Source: Deltaproteobacteria bacterium
Lineage (GTDB): Bacteria; Desulfobacterota; Desulfuromonadia; Desulfuromonadales; Geopsychrobacteraceae
Direction: 5' to 3'
NCBI GenBank assembly: GCA_018399135.1
Contig: JAGYPB010000005.1
Span: forward strand, 1 to 64,000
DNA length: 64,000 nucleotides
The number at the start of each line of letters is the position of its first letter. Within the stretch, counting starts at the first letter, position 1. Under the pieces are notes generated by a model. That model made no database searches and was not told where the DNA came from. It saw only the letters and a list, made by a program, of their open reading frames with translations. The position numbers and the translations under genes were made by a program. Below are positions 19,003 through 27,632 of this stretch, piece by piece.

Positions 19003-19719
19003 ATGGAACGGAAAATCATTGTATTTACCCAGTTGCAGCGCTGGTTTCACATGCACAGTATCCATTTTTTCGTCTTTCTGACGATTACCGGTCTGCCGTT
19101 GTTAAGCCCAAGTTTCAGCGGTTTGGCCTATGTGTTTGGCTGGCCGGTCAGCTGGTTAACGGATGCCGGCTCAGCTAAAGAAATCCTGGCTTCCGGAATG
19201 CAAGTGTCACGAGTGGTGCACCGGGTGATGGGGATACTCTTTACGATCACTGCGATCCCCTTTGCGCTGGTGATGCTGACCAAGATCCGTTCCTGGCAGA
19301 TCTGGCCGGAAAGGTGGGGAGTCAGGGCCATCCTGGATGGATTCAGAGATCTTTATATTTGCTACGTCAAATTTGACAAGGTGAATTTCGGCAAATACAA
19401 CATGGGACAAAAGCAGCTGGCCTGGTTCCTGATGATCGCAACTGTTATCATGATGGTGACCGGATTCATGTTGATCTTCCGCAGTTCCTTTCCTGACGCT
19501 ATCGGTGCTCTGGCCAAATCGGCTCATGCGATCTTTTTTATTCTGATCATGATCACCATGATGTTCCATATCTACCTGTCGACTCACCCGATCAATCGCC
19601 ATGGTTTGAAGGCAATGTTCAAGACCGGCACCATGGAAGAGCGCTATGTCAAGGAGAAGCACCTGCTCTGGTACAAGAAGATCGAAGAGCCGGACAAGCT
19701 GGTCGGTAAGGGGCGCTAG
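19003..19719 (+). CDS. Cytochrome b subunit (formate dehydrogenase gamma-like)
   Basis: A 238-aa integral membrane protein with four or more hydrophobic helices and histidines suited to haem b ligation (RWFHMHSIHFF, SRVVHRVMGI, SAHAIFF, MFHIYLSTHP). It is the quinone-reacting membrane subunit that passes electrons to the FeS subunit. GAGGAC lies just upstream and the gap to the previous gene is two bases. Its cytochrome b nature separates this complex from NrfD-type Psr enzymes. Confidence 0.9.
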   Translation: MERKIIVFTQLQRWFHMHSIHFFVFLTITGLPLLSPSFSGLAYVFGWPVSWLTDAGSAKEILASGMQVSRVVHRVMGILFTITAIPFALVMLTKIRSWQIWPERWGVRAILDGFRDLYICYVKFDKVNFGKYNMGQKQLAWFLMIATVIMMVTGFMLIFRSSFPDAIGALAKSAHAIFFILIMITMMFHIYLSTHPINRHGLKAMFKTGTMEERYVKEKHLLWYKKIEEPDKLVGKGR

Positions 19720-19734
19720 AGTTGGGCAGATGAG

Positions 19735-20694
19735 TCAGATTGCCTCCTGCTGTTGGTCTTTACAATCACACAGCGGGTGCAGCCCACGTTCAATGCAGGT
19801 AAAGTGGAAGGTGCTGCGCTGACTGTAATCAATGAATTGTTGCAGCAGAGCCGATACATACTTGTTGCGATGCATTACGACATACATGGATCGTTTCATT
19901 GCCGAAAGACGGAAATCCAGTTTCTTCAGTTTGCCGCTCAGCAGATCAGGCTGAGCGGCAATGCGTGAGACGCAGCTGATTCCCAGCCCGGCAGCAACGG
20001 CATTGATCACCGCCTGGGTGTGATCAAGCTCCAGACGCACGGCGAAGTCACCGAGACAACACTCCATGGCCTTGTCAAAAACTGCACGCGTGTTTGAGCC
20101 GCGATTTCGCAGAATCCAGTGCTGAGTCCTCAGGATTTCTGTCGTCAGTTTCCGATTGACAAGCTCCGAATCCGGTGACGCAATGAAAATCAGGCACTCT
20201 TCCATCCAATGCTGTTTGAGAATCTGTTTGTGTTCATAATTTCCTTCGATAAAGGCCACATCCACATCATTGTTGAGCAGTTGCTTGACGGCATTTTCCG
20301 TACTGGTAATGCTCAGTTCAAGCTGACTGTGAGGAAAGTCCTGAACAAAACCGGCGATTATCTGGGGCAGAATATAGTTGCCGATAGTACAGCTGGAACC
20401 GATATGGATCTTTCCTGAAAGGGCGCTATCTTCCTGCAGAACAGAGGGGAGATCATGCATTCGGTCAAGGATATCGACGGCCCGTTCGTATAGACGTTTC
20501 CCCTGGTTGTTGAGATGCATTCTGCCGCCGATGCGATCAAATAGCTTGCGTTCAAGCTGGTTCTCCAGCTCAGCAAGGGAGAGGCTGGCAGCGGCTTGCG
20601 AGATGTAAAGACCTTCTGCTGCCCTGGTCAGATGTTGTTCATTGGCAACGGCGACAAAAACTTCCAGTTGTCGCAAAGTGATACAGGCGTTCAT
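19735..20694 (-). CDS. LysR-family transcriptional regulator
   Basis: A 319-aa LysR regulator. The N-terminal winged helix-turn-helix is MNACITLRQLEVFVAVANEQ..LTRAAEGLYISQAAASLSLA (read in two parts), followed by a periplasmic-binding-protein-like effector domain. It is convergent with the reductase operon, its stop only 15 bases away, and is the nearest candidate regulator, though no operator is visible. The ligand is unknown. Confidence 0.9.
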   Translation of the reverse strand: MNACITLRQLEVFVAVANEQHLTRAAEGLYISQAAASLSLAELENQLERKLFDRIGGRMHLNNQGKRLYERAVDILDRMHDLPSVLQEDSALSGKIHIGSSCTIGNYILPQIIAGFVQDFPHSQLELSITSTENAVKQLLNNDVDVAFIEGNYEHKQILKQHWMEECLIFIASPDSELVNRKLTTEILRTQHWILRNRGSNTRAVFDKAMECCLGDFAVRLELDHTQAVINAVAAGLGISCVSRIAAQPDLLSGKLKKLDFRLSAMKRSMYVVMHRNKYVSALLQQFIDYSQRSTFHFTCIERGLHPLCDCKDQQQEAI

Positions 20695-20807
20695 TTAACA
20701 CTCCCTGGCTGGTGGCCGTTTAACGGTATCTCTCATTTTATCAATTGCCAGCACAAGAATACCAGCCTCTGGCGAGCTGTCCGGTTCCTGTGGTTTTAAA
20801 TCCAGAG

Positions 20808-21617
20808 TCAGCGTTTTATCGGAACCAGAAAGCTCAGCGCGAAAAAGGTGCAGGCAGCGACCACAATACTGGGTCCGGTGGGGGTATCCCACTGGAAAGA
20901 ACCGTAGAGCCCACCACCGACTGCGGCACATCCAAACAGGCAGGCCAATAGTGCCATCATTTCCGGATTGCGGGCAAAGCGCCGGGCGGTCGCTGCCGGG
21001 ATGATCAGCAGGGAGGTCACCAGTAACAGACCTACCACCTTCATCATCACCGCAACAGTCAAGGCTATCAGGGCCAGGAACAGACCGTTAATTCGTGTCA
21101 CCGGAACCCCTTCAACCCGCGCCAGATCTTCATGAATCGTGATAGCCAATAACGGTTGCCACAACCATAGCAACCCGGCCAGCGCCCCTCCTCCCCCAAG
21201 ATAAATCCACAACAGGTCGCTGTTACCGATAGCGAGAATATCACCGAACAGGTACGCCATCAGGTCAATGCGAACGTCCGGCATGAAAGCCAGGGTGACC
21301 AGACCCAGGGAGAGGGCGCCATGAGAAAAGATGCCCAGCATGGTGTCGCTGGCCAGTTGGCGTTGGCGCTGACTGAAGAACAGCAGTAATGCCAGCAGTT
21401 GACAGACAATAATTACCCCAAGGGTTAAGTTGATGTGAAGTAAAAATCCCAGGGCAACACCGAGCAGGGCGGAGTGGGCGAGAGTGTCACCAAAATAGGC
21501 CAGGCGCCGCCAGACGACAAAGGCGCCGAACGGCCCCGCGACCAGAGCTACACCGATTCCACCGAGCAACGCCCGCAGGAGGAAATCATCAATCACAAGA
21601 ACAGCCTCCGTGGTCAT
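20808..21617 (-). CDS. znuB: Zinc ABC transporter permease
   Basis: A 269-aa ABC-3 family permease with about eight hydrophobic helices; recognisable stretches are [17 protein letters not shown] and the coupling region [21 protein letters not shown]-like. The start [12 protein letters not shown] at 21617 fits the family and overlaps the 3' end of znuC by about 29 bases. Together with ZnuC and ZnuA it forms the high-affinity zinc importer. This is the only gene of the locus that reads without a break. Confidence 0.88.
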   Translation of the reverse strand: MTTEAVLVIDDFLLRALLGGIGVALVAGPFGAFVVWRRLAYFGDTLAHSALLGVALGFLLHINLTLGVIIVCQLLALLLFFSQRQRQLASDTMLGIFSHGALSLGLVTLAFMPDVRIDLMAYLFGDILAIGNSDLLWIYLGGGGALAGLLWLWQPLLAITIHEDLARVEGVPVTRINGLFLALIALTVAVMMKVVGLLLVTSLLIIPAATARRFARNPEMMALLACLFGCAAVGGGLYGSFQWDTPTGPSIVVAACTFFALSFLVPIKR

Positions 21618-22325
21618 GATGGTGGTTCCGGTCATGTTGGTAGAGGGCCAGGTGACCATACATTTTAAGGTATTCAGGGTCGCTGGTGACCACGGCAGGG
21701 GTACCACTGCAGCAGATGTGGCGATTAAGGCACAGAACCCGGTCGGTCGCCGCCATCACCAGATGGAGATCATGGGAGACCATCAGCACGCCGCAGTTGC
21801 GTTCATCGCGAATGTTGCTGATCAAATGATAAAGTTCCACCTGTCCATGGACGTCTACCCCCTGTACCGGCTCATCGAGAACCAGCAGATCCGGTTGACG
21901 TAACAGTGCGCGGGAGAGCAGTACCCGTTGCAGTTCTCCGCCGGAAAGATGCTGCATGGCAGCATCAATTACATGTTCAGCTCCGGTCTCTTTCAATGCT
22001 GTTCGCAATGTGGCAGTGTCACATCCTTTGCGAGCAAAGCAAAGAAATCGCTTTACGGAAAGGGGAAAGGTCGGGTCAAGCTGCAGGCGCTGGGGCATAT
22101 AGCCGATGGTCAGTTGGGGACGACGATACAGGGTTCCCGACGATGGTCGCACAAGTTCAAGGGCTACCCGCAACAGTGTTGTTTTACCTGCACCGTTGGG
22201 GGCCGATGACGGTTACTATTTCCCGAATGGGATCGCGAAGCCGGGATCGCTTCCAGCAGAGTATTACCACCTGAAGTATCGCGAATATTGCTGGCGCTAA
22301 TCAATGTAGTGTTAGTTGTGGTCAT
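21589..22325 (-). CDS. znuC: Zinc ABC transporter ATP-binding protein, frameshifted as read
   Basis: ATPase of the zinc importer. From ATG 22325 the start reads [20 protein letters not shown]; the frame then breaks near 22255 and again in a six-C run near 22196, within Walker A, where PNGAGKTTL should read. From 22173 the frame is open to the end: signature [15 protein letters not shown], Walker [14 protein letters not shown]-loop MVSHDLHLV, and a His-rich tail [10 protein letters not shown] typical of ZnuC. The first few bases overlap the zur 3' end. Confidence 0.82.
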
Positions 22326-22795
22326 GTCTTGTCGCCCTGGGCAAAAACAGTCAGGCATAATCCCATAATTTCGACCAGACGATCCTGAACTAAAAAGCCG
22401 CACAGGCCGGCACTGTGATTGATCTCACGTGTGATTGACGTGGTGCTGAGTTCAGCGCAAAGCTCTGCAGTGATGCAGAGAAACCGTGAGATGCTCCTGG
22501 ATGGGCACATCCGACAAAGGCATTCAGGGATGAGATCCGGTGGATCAAAACCAAGGTTCAGCAGAAAATCGAGGGCCCGGTAGACGGTCGGGGGCGGTGC
22601 GTGCCTGCTGCTGCAGCTCCTCCAGAATCTGGTATGCCCGATCGGTTTATGCTGCGCCAGATCAGTTCGAAAACCTTGCGCCTGGGATATGGTAAAGTTG
22701 TCCCCGTTCAAGGCAAATCTGTTCGGCCCTGGCCAGGGCAAGGAAACGCACTGCTGGTGGTCATGATCAGGGTCGACAAAGTTTGATGAATACAA
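22322..22795 (-). pseudogene. zur: Zinc uptake regulator (Fur family), frameshifted as read
   Basis: A Fur-family repressor that senses zinc. The N-terminus (DPDHDHQQC) and the C-terminal zinc-binding tail region are in one frame, but the interior is only Fur-like when frames are changed: SHKPIGAYQIL-like sequence near 22640 and PPTVYRALDFLLNLG at about 22560-22600 are diagnostic. Several single-base indels lie between. Start is probably TTG 22795. It is divergent from znuA with the Zur-box-like site between, and precedes znuC and znuB. Confidence 0.75.
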
Positions 22796-22835
22796 GAGCG
22801 AAATCTTCTTTTCTCAAAGGGTGTGCTTGACTCCA

Positions 22836-22859
22836 GTAAATGTTATAATATAATGTTAC
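22836..22859. promoter_or_regulatory. Candidate Zur box
   Basis: GTAAATGTTATAATATAATGTT lies between zur and znuA. It matches the left half and centre of the Zur consensus GAAATGTTATAnTATAACATTTC closely; the right half is imperfect. It would allow Zur to repress both directions. Confidence 0.65.
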
Positions 22860-22898
22860 TACATTGCTATTATGCGACCGATTCTACGGAGAAAAACA

Positions 22899-24013
22899 AT
22901 GAAGAGATACCTTTTTGGTTATTGCTGCTGATCTTTAGTTTTCCCTGCTGTGTGGTCACATCAGCACGAGGCGCCCCATGTCGTTGTGAAGAGTATCGGG
23001 GCCGATTCATTCCCAGCAGCGGTGATGGAGGGGTTGGTGAGCCGCAACCACATCAAGGGCGCCGGATCACCCCATAGCTATGCACCGACCCTGAGGCACG
23101 ATGCCAGCGAAGCAGGTTCGGTGATCTGCTGGCGAGGAACTGGAGATCGCTTTTGCTGCGCCCACCGGCAACCCCGCGGCAAGGCAGCGCGACAGTTGGA
23201 ACTCGCTGACCTCCTGCAGGATCGAATGTTGCCGGTACGCGCCGGGGGGGCTTGGGAAGGTCACGCCCATGCCCACCACGGTGACGATCACAAAGACGCC
23301 CACCACGGTGACGATCACAAAGACGCCCACCACGGTGACGATCACAAAGCACGCCCACCACGGGTGACGATCACAAAGACGCCCACCACGGTGACGACCA
23401 CAAAGACGCCCACCACGGTGACGATCACAAAGACGCCCACCACGGTGACGACCACAAAGACGCCCACCACGGTGACGACCACGACCATGCAGCACTCAAA
23501 TCACTGAACCACCATATCTGGACCAGCCCTTTGCTTGCCAAAGATATTGTCGATCTGGTAGCGGTAGCCTTGGGTGACATGGATCCGTTCCATCAGGAAC
23601 AATACCGCAAAAATGCTGCAGAACTGCAGAAAAAACTTGATAAATTGTATCAGGAGGTCAGACAACAACTGGCGCCAGTTTCTTCCCAGCCTTACATCGT
23701 ATTCCATGATGCCTATCAGTATTTTGAACGGGATTTCAGATTGAATGCGGTGGGCTCGGTGACAATCGACACGGAGCGCTCGCCGGGCGCTCGCCGTATT
23801 AAAGAGGTGCGGGAAAAAATAACGGAATTGGGGGCCCGGGCAGTTTTCAGCGAACCGCAATTTCAATCTCGAATAGTAGCCACGGTATTAGAAGGAACAG
23901 AGGCAAAAGCCGGCGTACTTGACCCGTTGGGAGCGGATCTGGCCGAGGGGCCGGAGGCCTATTTTTCCCTGATCAGAGCAATGGGTACAAGTATTCTGGG
24001 AGCCCTGAAGTGA
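22899..24013 (+). pseudogene. znuA: Zinc ABC transporter substrate-binding protein, frameshifted as read
   Basis: Periplasmic zinc receptor. ATG 22899 gives MKRYLFGYCC then a stop; one frame over, the signal peptide continues WLLLLIFSFP. Correct ZnuA segments appear in alternating frames (SHQHEAPHVVV, AVMEG, GAGSPHSYA, ARQLELADLLQDRMLPV). A His/Asp-rich loop coded by eight 27-bp repeats follows at 23271-23485; two single-base insertions in it (23350 and about 23363) move the frame by two and exactly rejoin the intact C-terminal 170 residues, including YIVFHDAYQYFERDF, the family metal-site region, and ARAVFSEPQF. Errors in sequence are the likely cause of most breaks. Confidence 0.8.
23271..23485 (+). 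repeat. Eight tandem 27-bp repeats inside znuA
   Basis: The unit begins GCCCACCACGGTGACGATCA and ends CAAAGAC; it encodes AHHGDDHKD. Units start at 23271, 23298, 23325, 23353, 23381, 23408, 23435 and 23462. Units three and four are 28 bases (extra C at 23350; extra G in the GG run of unit four). GAT/GAC alternation is the only other variation. Confidence 0.95.
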
Positions 24014-24023
24014 TGCAAACACA

Positions 24024-24062
24024 CCGTCCCGCAGAACCGCTCTGTGCTGTTCTGCGGGACGG
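24024..24062. terminator. Bidirectional terminator hairpin between znuA and prc
   Basis: Perfect 14-bp stem CCGTCCCGCAGAAC / GTTCTGCGGGACGG around an 11-base loop, placed between the convergent ends of znuA and prc. T-tracts are poor on both sides. Confidence 0.75.
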
Positions 24063-24074
24063 TAGAAACAAAGA

Positions 24075-26177
24075 TCAGGCAGCGGCAGGTAGGGATAGAA
24101 GATCGGCGAGAATTTTTTTCCCTTCCTGAACATAGGGATCATCCTTCAGGGATTCGATCAGCACCTCTTCCCGACTTTTATTACCATTATCTACCTCCAC
24201 CGAGGGCATGCCGTGGGGGGTGTTCAGATTCTTTTGCTCTTCCTGTAACTGGCGGCGCTCTTTCAGCATATCGTCGAGGCGTAGGGACTGGGTGGTCAGT
24301 TTACGCCGCTCAGCAGCTCGCTGTGCGGCCTGCCTGATGTTATTAAATTCATCGCTGTTGTTGGTTCGTTCATGACTGCGTTGCTGCAGCTGCTTGAGGT
24401 TGTCCGATGGAGCCTTCCAGGGGGTATAAATAGCGGGGGCAATACGATCCCAGACCAGGGCGTTATCCATGTATTTTTCACCGCTTTCCAGCCCGTCGAG
24501 ACGTGAGGGAAGGATAATGTCGGGGATGATGCCGCGTTCCTGGGTTGAATCACCGGTAATCCGGTAGAACTTCTGTATCGTCACTTTGGCCGCTCCCAAC
24601 GGCATGTATTGAGACATACCACGGAGTCGGATAAAGCGATCCAGATCTAGAACCGCCTGAACCGTCCCCTTGCCGTGAGTGTGATCATCGCCGACGATCA
24701 GGGCACGACCATAATCCTGAAGGGCCCCTGCCAGAATTTCCGATGCCGAAGCGCTGAAGCGGTTAACCAGTACAATCAGCGGGCCATCATAGGTCATATC
24801 TTTGTCGTCATCACGCAAAGAACGAATACTCCCGGAACTGTCGCGAACCTGAACCACCGGGCCACCATCTATAAACAGACCAGTGACACTGACGGCATCG
24901 GTCAGGGAGCCGCCACCATTGTTGCGCAGATCAAGAACCAGCCCGGAGATTCCCTGCTGTTGCAGACGCATCAGTTCCGTGCGGGTGTCGTCTGTACTGT
25001 TACGTTCAGTTTTGCCACTGTGATCACGATAAAACGAGGGGATTTTTACGTAACCGATGCGGTTGCCATTGACCCCATCAATCGCCGTACTCAGGACAAA
25101 AGATTCCTCAATTTCGACAACATCTCGAATAATCGGAATAACCAGTCGGCGGCCATCCGGTTTGCGCAGGGTTAAGCGCACCTCGGTGCCTTTTTTGCCG
25201 CGAATAAGAGATACCGCATCGCGCAATCGAGTATTGGTGATCTCAATCGGCTCGGCGGTTCCTTCAGCAACCTTAAGGATAACGTCATCCGCTTCCAGCT
25301 GCCCTTGGCGTGCCGCAGCTCCACCGGGAATCACTCTGACCACACGGATAAAGCCGTCATCGTCACGCAGAGTAGCACCAATTCCCTCCAGCGAACCACT
25401 CATCTGGATGTCGAAATCTTCCTTGCTGGTTGGCGGCAAGTAATTGGTATGAGGGTCATAGGCGCGGGCGATGGCGTCAAGGTAGCGATCGTAATGATCC
25501 TGCTCGGTTTCTGCCAGCATTCGCTCTAAAAAGATGTTGTGTGATTTGACCACATTTTCCCGCGCCTTGTTTAACAGCTCAGCATGAGTCTGTTGATCAA
25601 CGGGAAGAAGTTCACCTTCATCGTCAAGACCAATGTCCATTTCGCGCAGGCCGATATAGCGGCTTAATATCTGAAATTTGATGTTTTTGCGCCAGTGTTC
25701 GCGCAGTTCCGTAAGGTTTACGGAAAATTTATACTTATCCGGATCTGTTTCAATCTCTTCAGCGGCATCAGTGTCGAGGGGGTCGTCGAGAATGGCTTCG
25801 GTGATGGTTTTAACCTGCTTGATTCGTTCCAGCAATATTTCTCGTCCGGCCAGGGGCAGATCCAGCCGTCCGCGTCGGATGGCGCTGTCGATCTGGTTAC
25901 GGTGAACCTGTAGCTGGTCGATATCTTCCTGAAGAAGAAAACGTTTTTGTGGATCGAGCTGCTTTAAGTAGAGATCATAGGCCGTTTGCGACAAACGAAT
26001 ATCGCTGAGGTTCTGGTTGTAATGCTGACTACCCAGTTGTTGATGCAGGATGTGACCAAGCAGGCGAGCACGGTTAGTGTTCAGCGAATCATCAGCTATC
26101 CCGATGGAAGCGGACGGCAACACAAAGATCAGAGCAATGAAGAAACTGCGAACCACATTTTTTGTTAACAAAGACAT
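24075..26177 (-). CDS. prc: Tail-specific periplasmic protease
   Basis: A 700-aa S41 serine protease that trims or degrades periplasmic proteins from the C-terminus. A signal peptide (FFIALIFVLPSASIGIA) leads, an N-terminal helical domain follows, a PDZ domain lies near residues 230-320 and the catalytic core has the serine in FSASASEILAGAL (about residue 474) and the lysine in HGKGTVQ (about 501), the Ser-Lys dyad spacing of Prc. The C-terminal helical region after residue 560 matches full-length Prc (E. coli 682 aa), not the shorter CtpA. GGAGAG precedes the ATG. Confidence 0.93.
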   Translation of the reverse strand: MSLLTKNVVRSFFIALIFVLPSASIGIADDSLNTNRARLLGHILHQQLGSQHYNQNLSDIRLSQTAYDLYLKQLDPQKRFLLQEDIDQLQVHRNQIDSAIRRGRLDLPLAGREILLERIKQVKTITEAILDDPLDTDAAEEIETDPDKYKFSVNLTELREHWRKNIKFQILSRYIGLREMDIGLDDEGELLPVDQQTHAELLNKARENVVKSHNIFLERMLAETEQDHYDRYLDAIARAYDPHTNYLPPTSKEDFDIQMSGSLEGIGATLRDDDGFIRVVRVIPGGAAARQGQLEADDVILKVAEGTAEPIEITNTRLRDAVSLIRGKKGTEVRLTLRKPDGRRLVIPIIRDVVEIEESFVLSTAIDGVNGNRIGYVKIPSFYRDHSGKTERNSTDDTRTELMRLQQQGISGLVLDLRNNGGGSLTDAVSVTGLFIDGGPVVQVRDSSGSIRSLRDDDKDMTYDGPLIVLVNRFSASASEILAGALQDYGRALIVGDDHTHGKGTVQAVLDLDRFIRLRGMSQYMPLGAAKVTIQKFYRITGDSTQERGIIPDIILPSRLDGLESGEKYMDNALVWDRIAPAIYTPWKAPSDNLKQLQQRSHERTNNSDEFNNIRQAAQRAAERRKLTTQSLRLDDMLKERRQLQEEQKNLNTPHGMPSVEVDNGNKSREEVLIESLKDDPYVQEGKKILADLLSLPAAA

Positions 26178-26309
26178 AAACTCTCCAACGCCGGACGATG
26201 GCGGATATAAAATGACGACCAGGTGAGTGTACCTCCGCCAGGCAACTCATCGCAAGGTTGAATCTCTGCACTTTCTTGTGTGCAATAACGCAGATCCTGT
26301 TGTTTCTTG

Positions 26310-26579
26310 CTAAAGAGGGATGCGCATCTTTTTACCAAAACTGCGCAGGATCATTTCAGCTTGATTGAGACGGGTGATGCGGTAGTTTTTTTGTTTTACA
26401 GCGTCTACATCATCAAGGGCAACCTGCACTTGTCGAAGTTCACGCTGCACGATCTCAAGATTGCTGAGCAGAACTTTGAGTTGTCCCGGCGTATGGCCCT
26501 TCAGCATGGGTGGCGAGAGACGGACAAAGCCTTCGGAAACAGCTTGGGCAAATTTTTTCGGATTACCTGAAATAGACAT
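26310..26579 (-). CDS. Conserved hypothetical protein
   Basis: An 89-aa helical, cytoplasmic-looking protein (SISGNPKKFAQAVSEGF.. to GKKMRIPL). Start ATG 26579 has AAAGGAAC upstream. A central stretch (LSNLEIVQRELRQVQVALDD) could form a coiled coil. It begins 21 bases after the DgkA-PAP2 stop in the same direction, so the two are probably co-transcribed. I do not recognise a family. Confidence 0.6.
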   Translation of the reverse strand: MSISGNPKKFAQAVSEGFVRLSPPMLKGHTPGQLKVLLSNLEIVQRELRQVQVALDDVDAVKQKNYRITRLNQAEMILRSFGKKMRIPL

Positions 26580-26599
26580 CAGTGTTCCTTTACATAAAT

Positions 26600-27298
26600 T
26601 CAACCGAACAGAAGAAACGCCAGCAGGGTGACCACTGTCCCCAGCAGTGCCCCGAGAAAAACCTCTCGCGGGGTGTGGATGGCCATCAACAGCCGACTCT
26701 GGCTGACCAGTAAGGCCAGAATCAGAACCAGCAGACCGATAATTAGACCGACTCCCGAGAGCAGAGTTGAGACAGCAATGGAAAAGGCCACAGCAGAATG
26801 ACCGCTGGGCATGCCACCATGCAGAGGAGAACCATGGTTAAAGTGTGCTTTGAGAAGTATTACCAGAATAATAACTGCCAGCAGCGCGCCAACAGGTATT
26901 GTGCCTTCAGGCTCGCGGGAGAGGGTTTGGGAGCCATCAAACAGCGGAAAAATGTGGCCGGAAAGCACCAGGTAGCCGAGAACGACGGCACCGAAGCTGG
27001 TAACCAGTACTGCCCCGGCAGCAATATCCTTGGCCAGCTTGGCTAGTTCGTGATAGTCGGGGGAAACCAGATCGACGACTGTTTCTATCGCGGTATTGAT
27101 CAGTTCGGCAAAGAGCACAAGCAGTGCAGCCAGAACCAGCAGAAAAAACTCCAGGGCCGATACATGGAAAAACAGGGCGAGAAAGAGTACTGCTAAAGCC
27201 GCAAACAGATGGTAGCGAACGTGGCGCTCACTCTTAGCGGCCCAGAGGATCCCCTCAATGGCGCAGTTAAGGCTTTCCAGCCAGCTTTTGGGTTTCAT
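26600..27298 (-). CDS. DgkA-type lipid kinase fused to PAP2 phosphatase
   Basis: A 232-aa membrane fusion. Residues 1-115 are a diacylglycerol/undecaprenol kinase: three helices with the motif AELINTAIETVVDLVSP. Residues 125-232 are a PAP2 phosphatase with the PSGHSAVAFS and SQSRLLMAIHTPREV motifs (phosphatase motifs 2 and 3; motif 3 has E in place of the usual D). The two activities are opposite in sense, phosphorylating and dephosphorylating lipid carriers such as undecaprenol. ATG 27298 follows GAGGAACC; an upstream extension to 27343 has no family character. Confidence 0.88.
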   Translation of the reverse strand: MKPKSWLESLNCAIEGILWAAKSERHVRYHLFAALAVLFLALFFHVSALEFFLLVLAALLVLFAELINTAIETVVDLVSPDYHELAKLAKDIAAGAVLVTSFGAVVLGYLVLSGHIFPLFDGSQTLSREPEGTIPVGALLAVIILVILLKAHFNHGSPLHGGMPSGHSAVAFSIAVSTLLSGVGLIIGLLVLILALLVSQSRLLMAIHTPREVFLGALLGTVVTLLAFLLFG

Positions 27299-27352
27299 GG
27301 TTCCTCGCCAGATGTTGGTGTTGGCAGTCCCTGGAGTAAACAATCAAAAATA

Positions 27353-27498
27353 GTATCTGTTCAGCTCCGGATCTTCGGATCCTATGTCAAGAGACGCTTT
27401 TCATTATCCATGACCGCTTGTTGTCGCCGTCCATGGCGACAGACACCCTTGCCACAGGATCCGAAGATCCGGAGCCATGAACGGCAGCTGAATAGTGA
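27353..27498. repeat. Dispersed intergenic repeat, long form, inverted
   Basis: A 146-bp copy in the opposite orientation to 15184-15331: it starts GTATCTGTTCAGC and ends GCAGCTGAATAGT. The interior TGTCGCCGTCCATGGCGACAGACACCCTTG (two overlapping parts) is shared with the copies at 8805 and 15184. Confidence 0.75.
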
Positions 27499-27632
27499 CT
27501 CAAAATAAAGATAACAGGTTCAGCCACTACACACCAAGACCATTTGCAGCGTTTACTTGGGAGGGGTAAACAAGGTAGTCTTGCCGGCGAGAGGCATATG
27601 ACTACCAGCACAATCGCCAAAGGATGAAGAAC

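Noticed and set aside
23271-23485. Tandem repeats as a CRISPR array
   Set aside because: Units are adjacent with no spacers and lie inside the ZnuA coding sequence, coding for a metal-binding loop.
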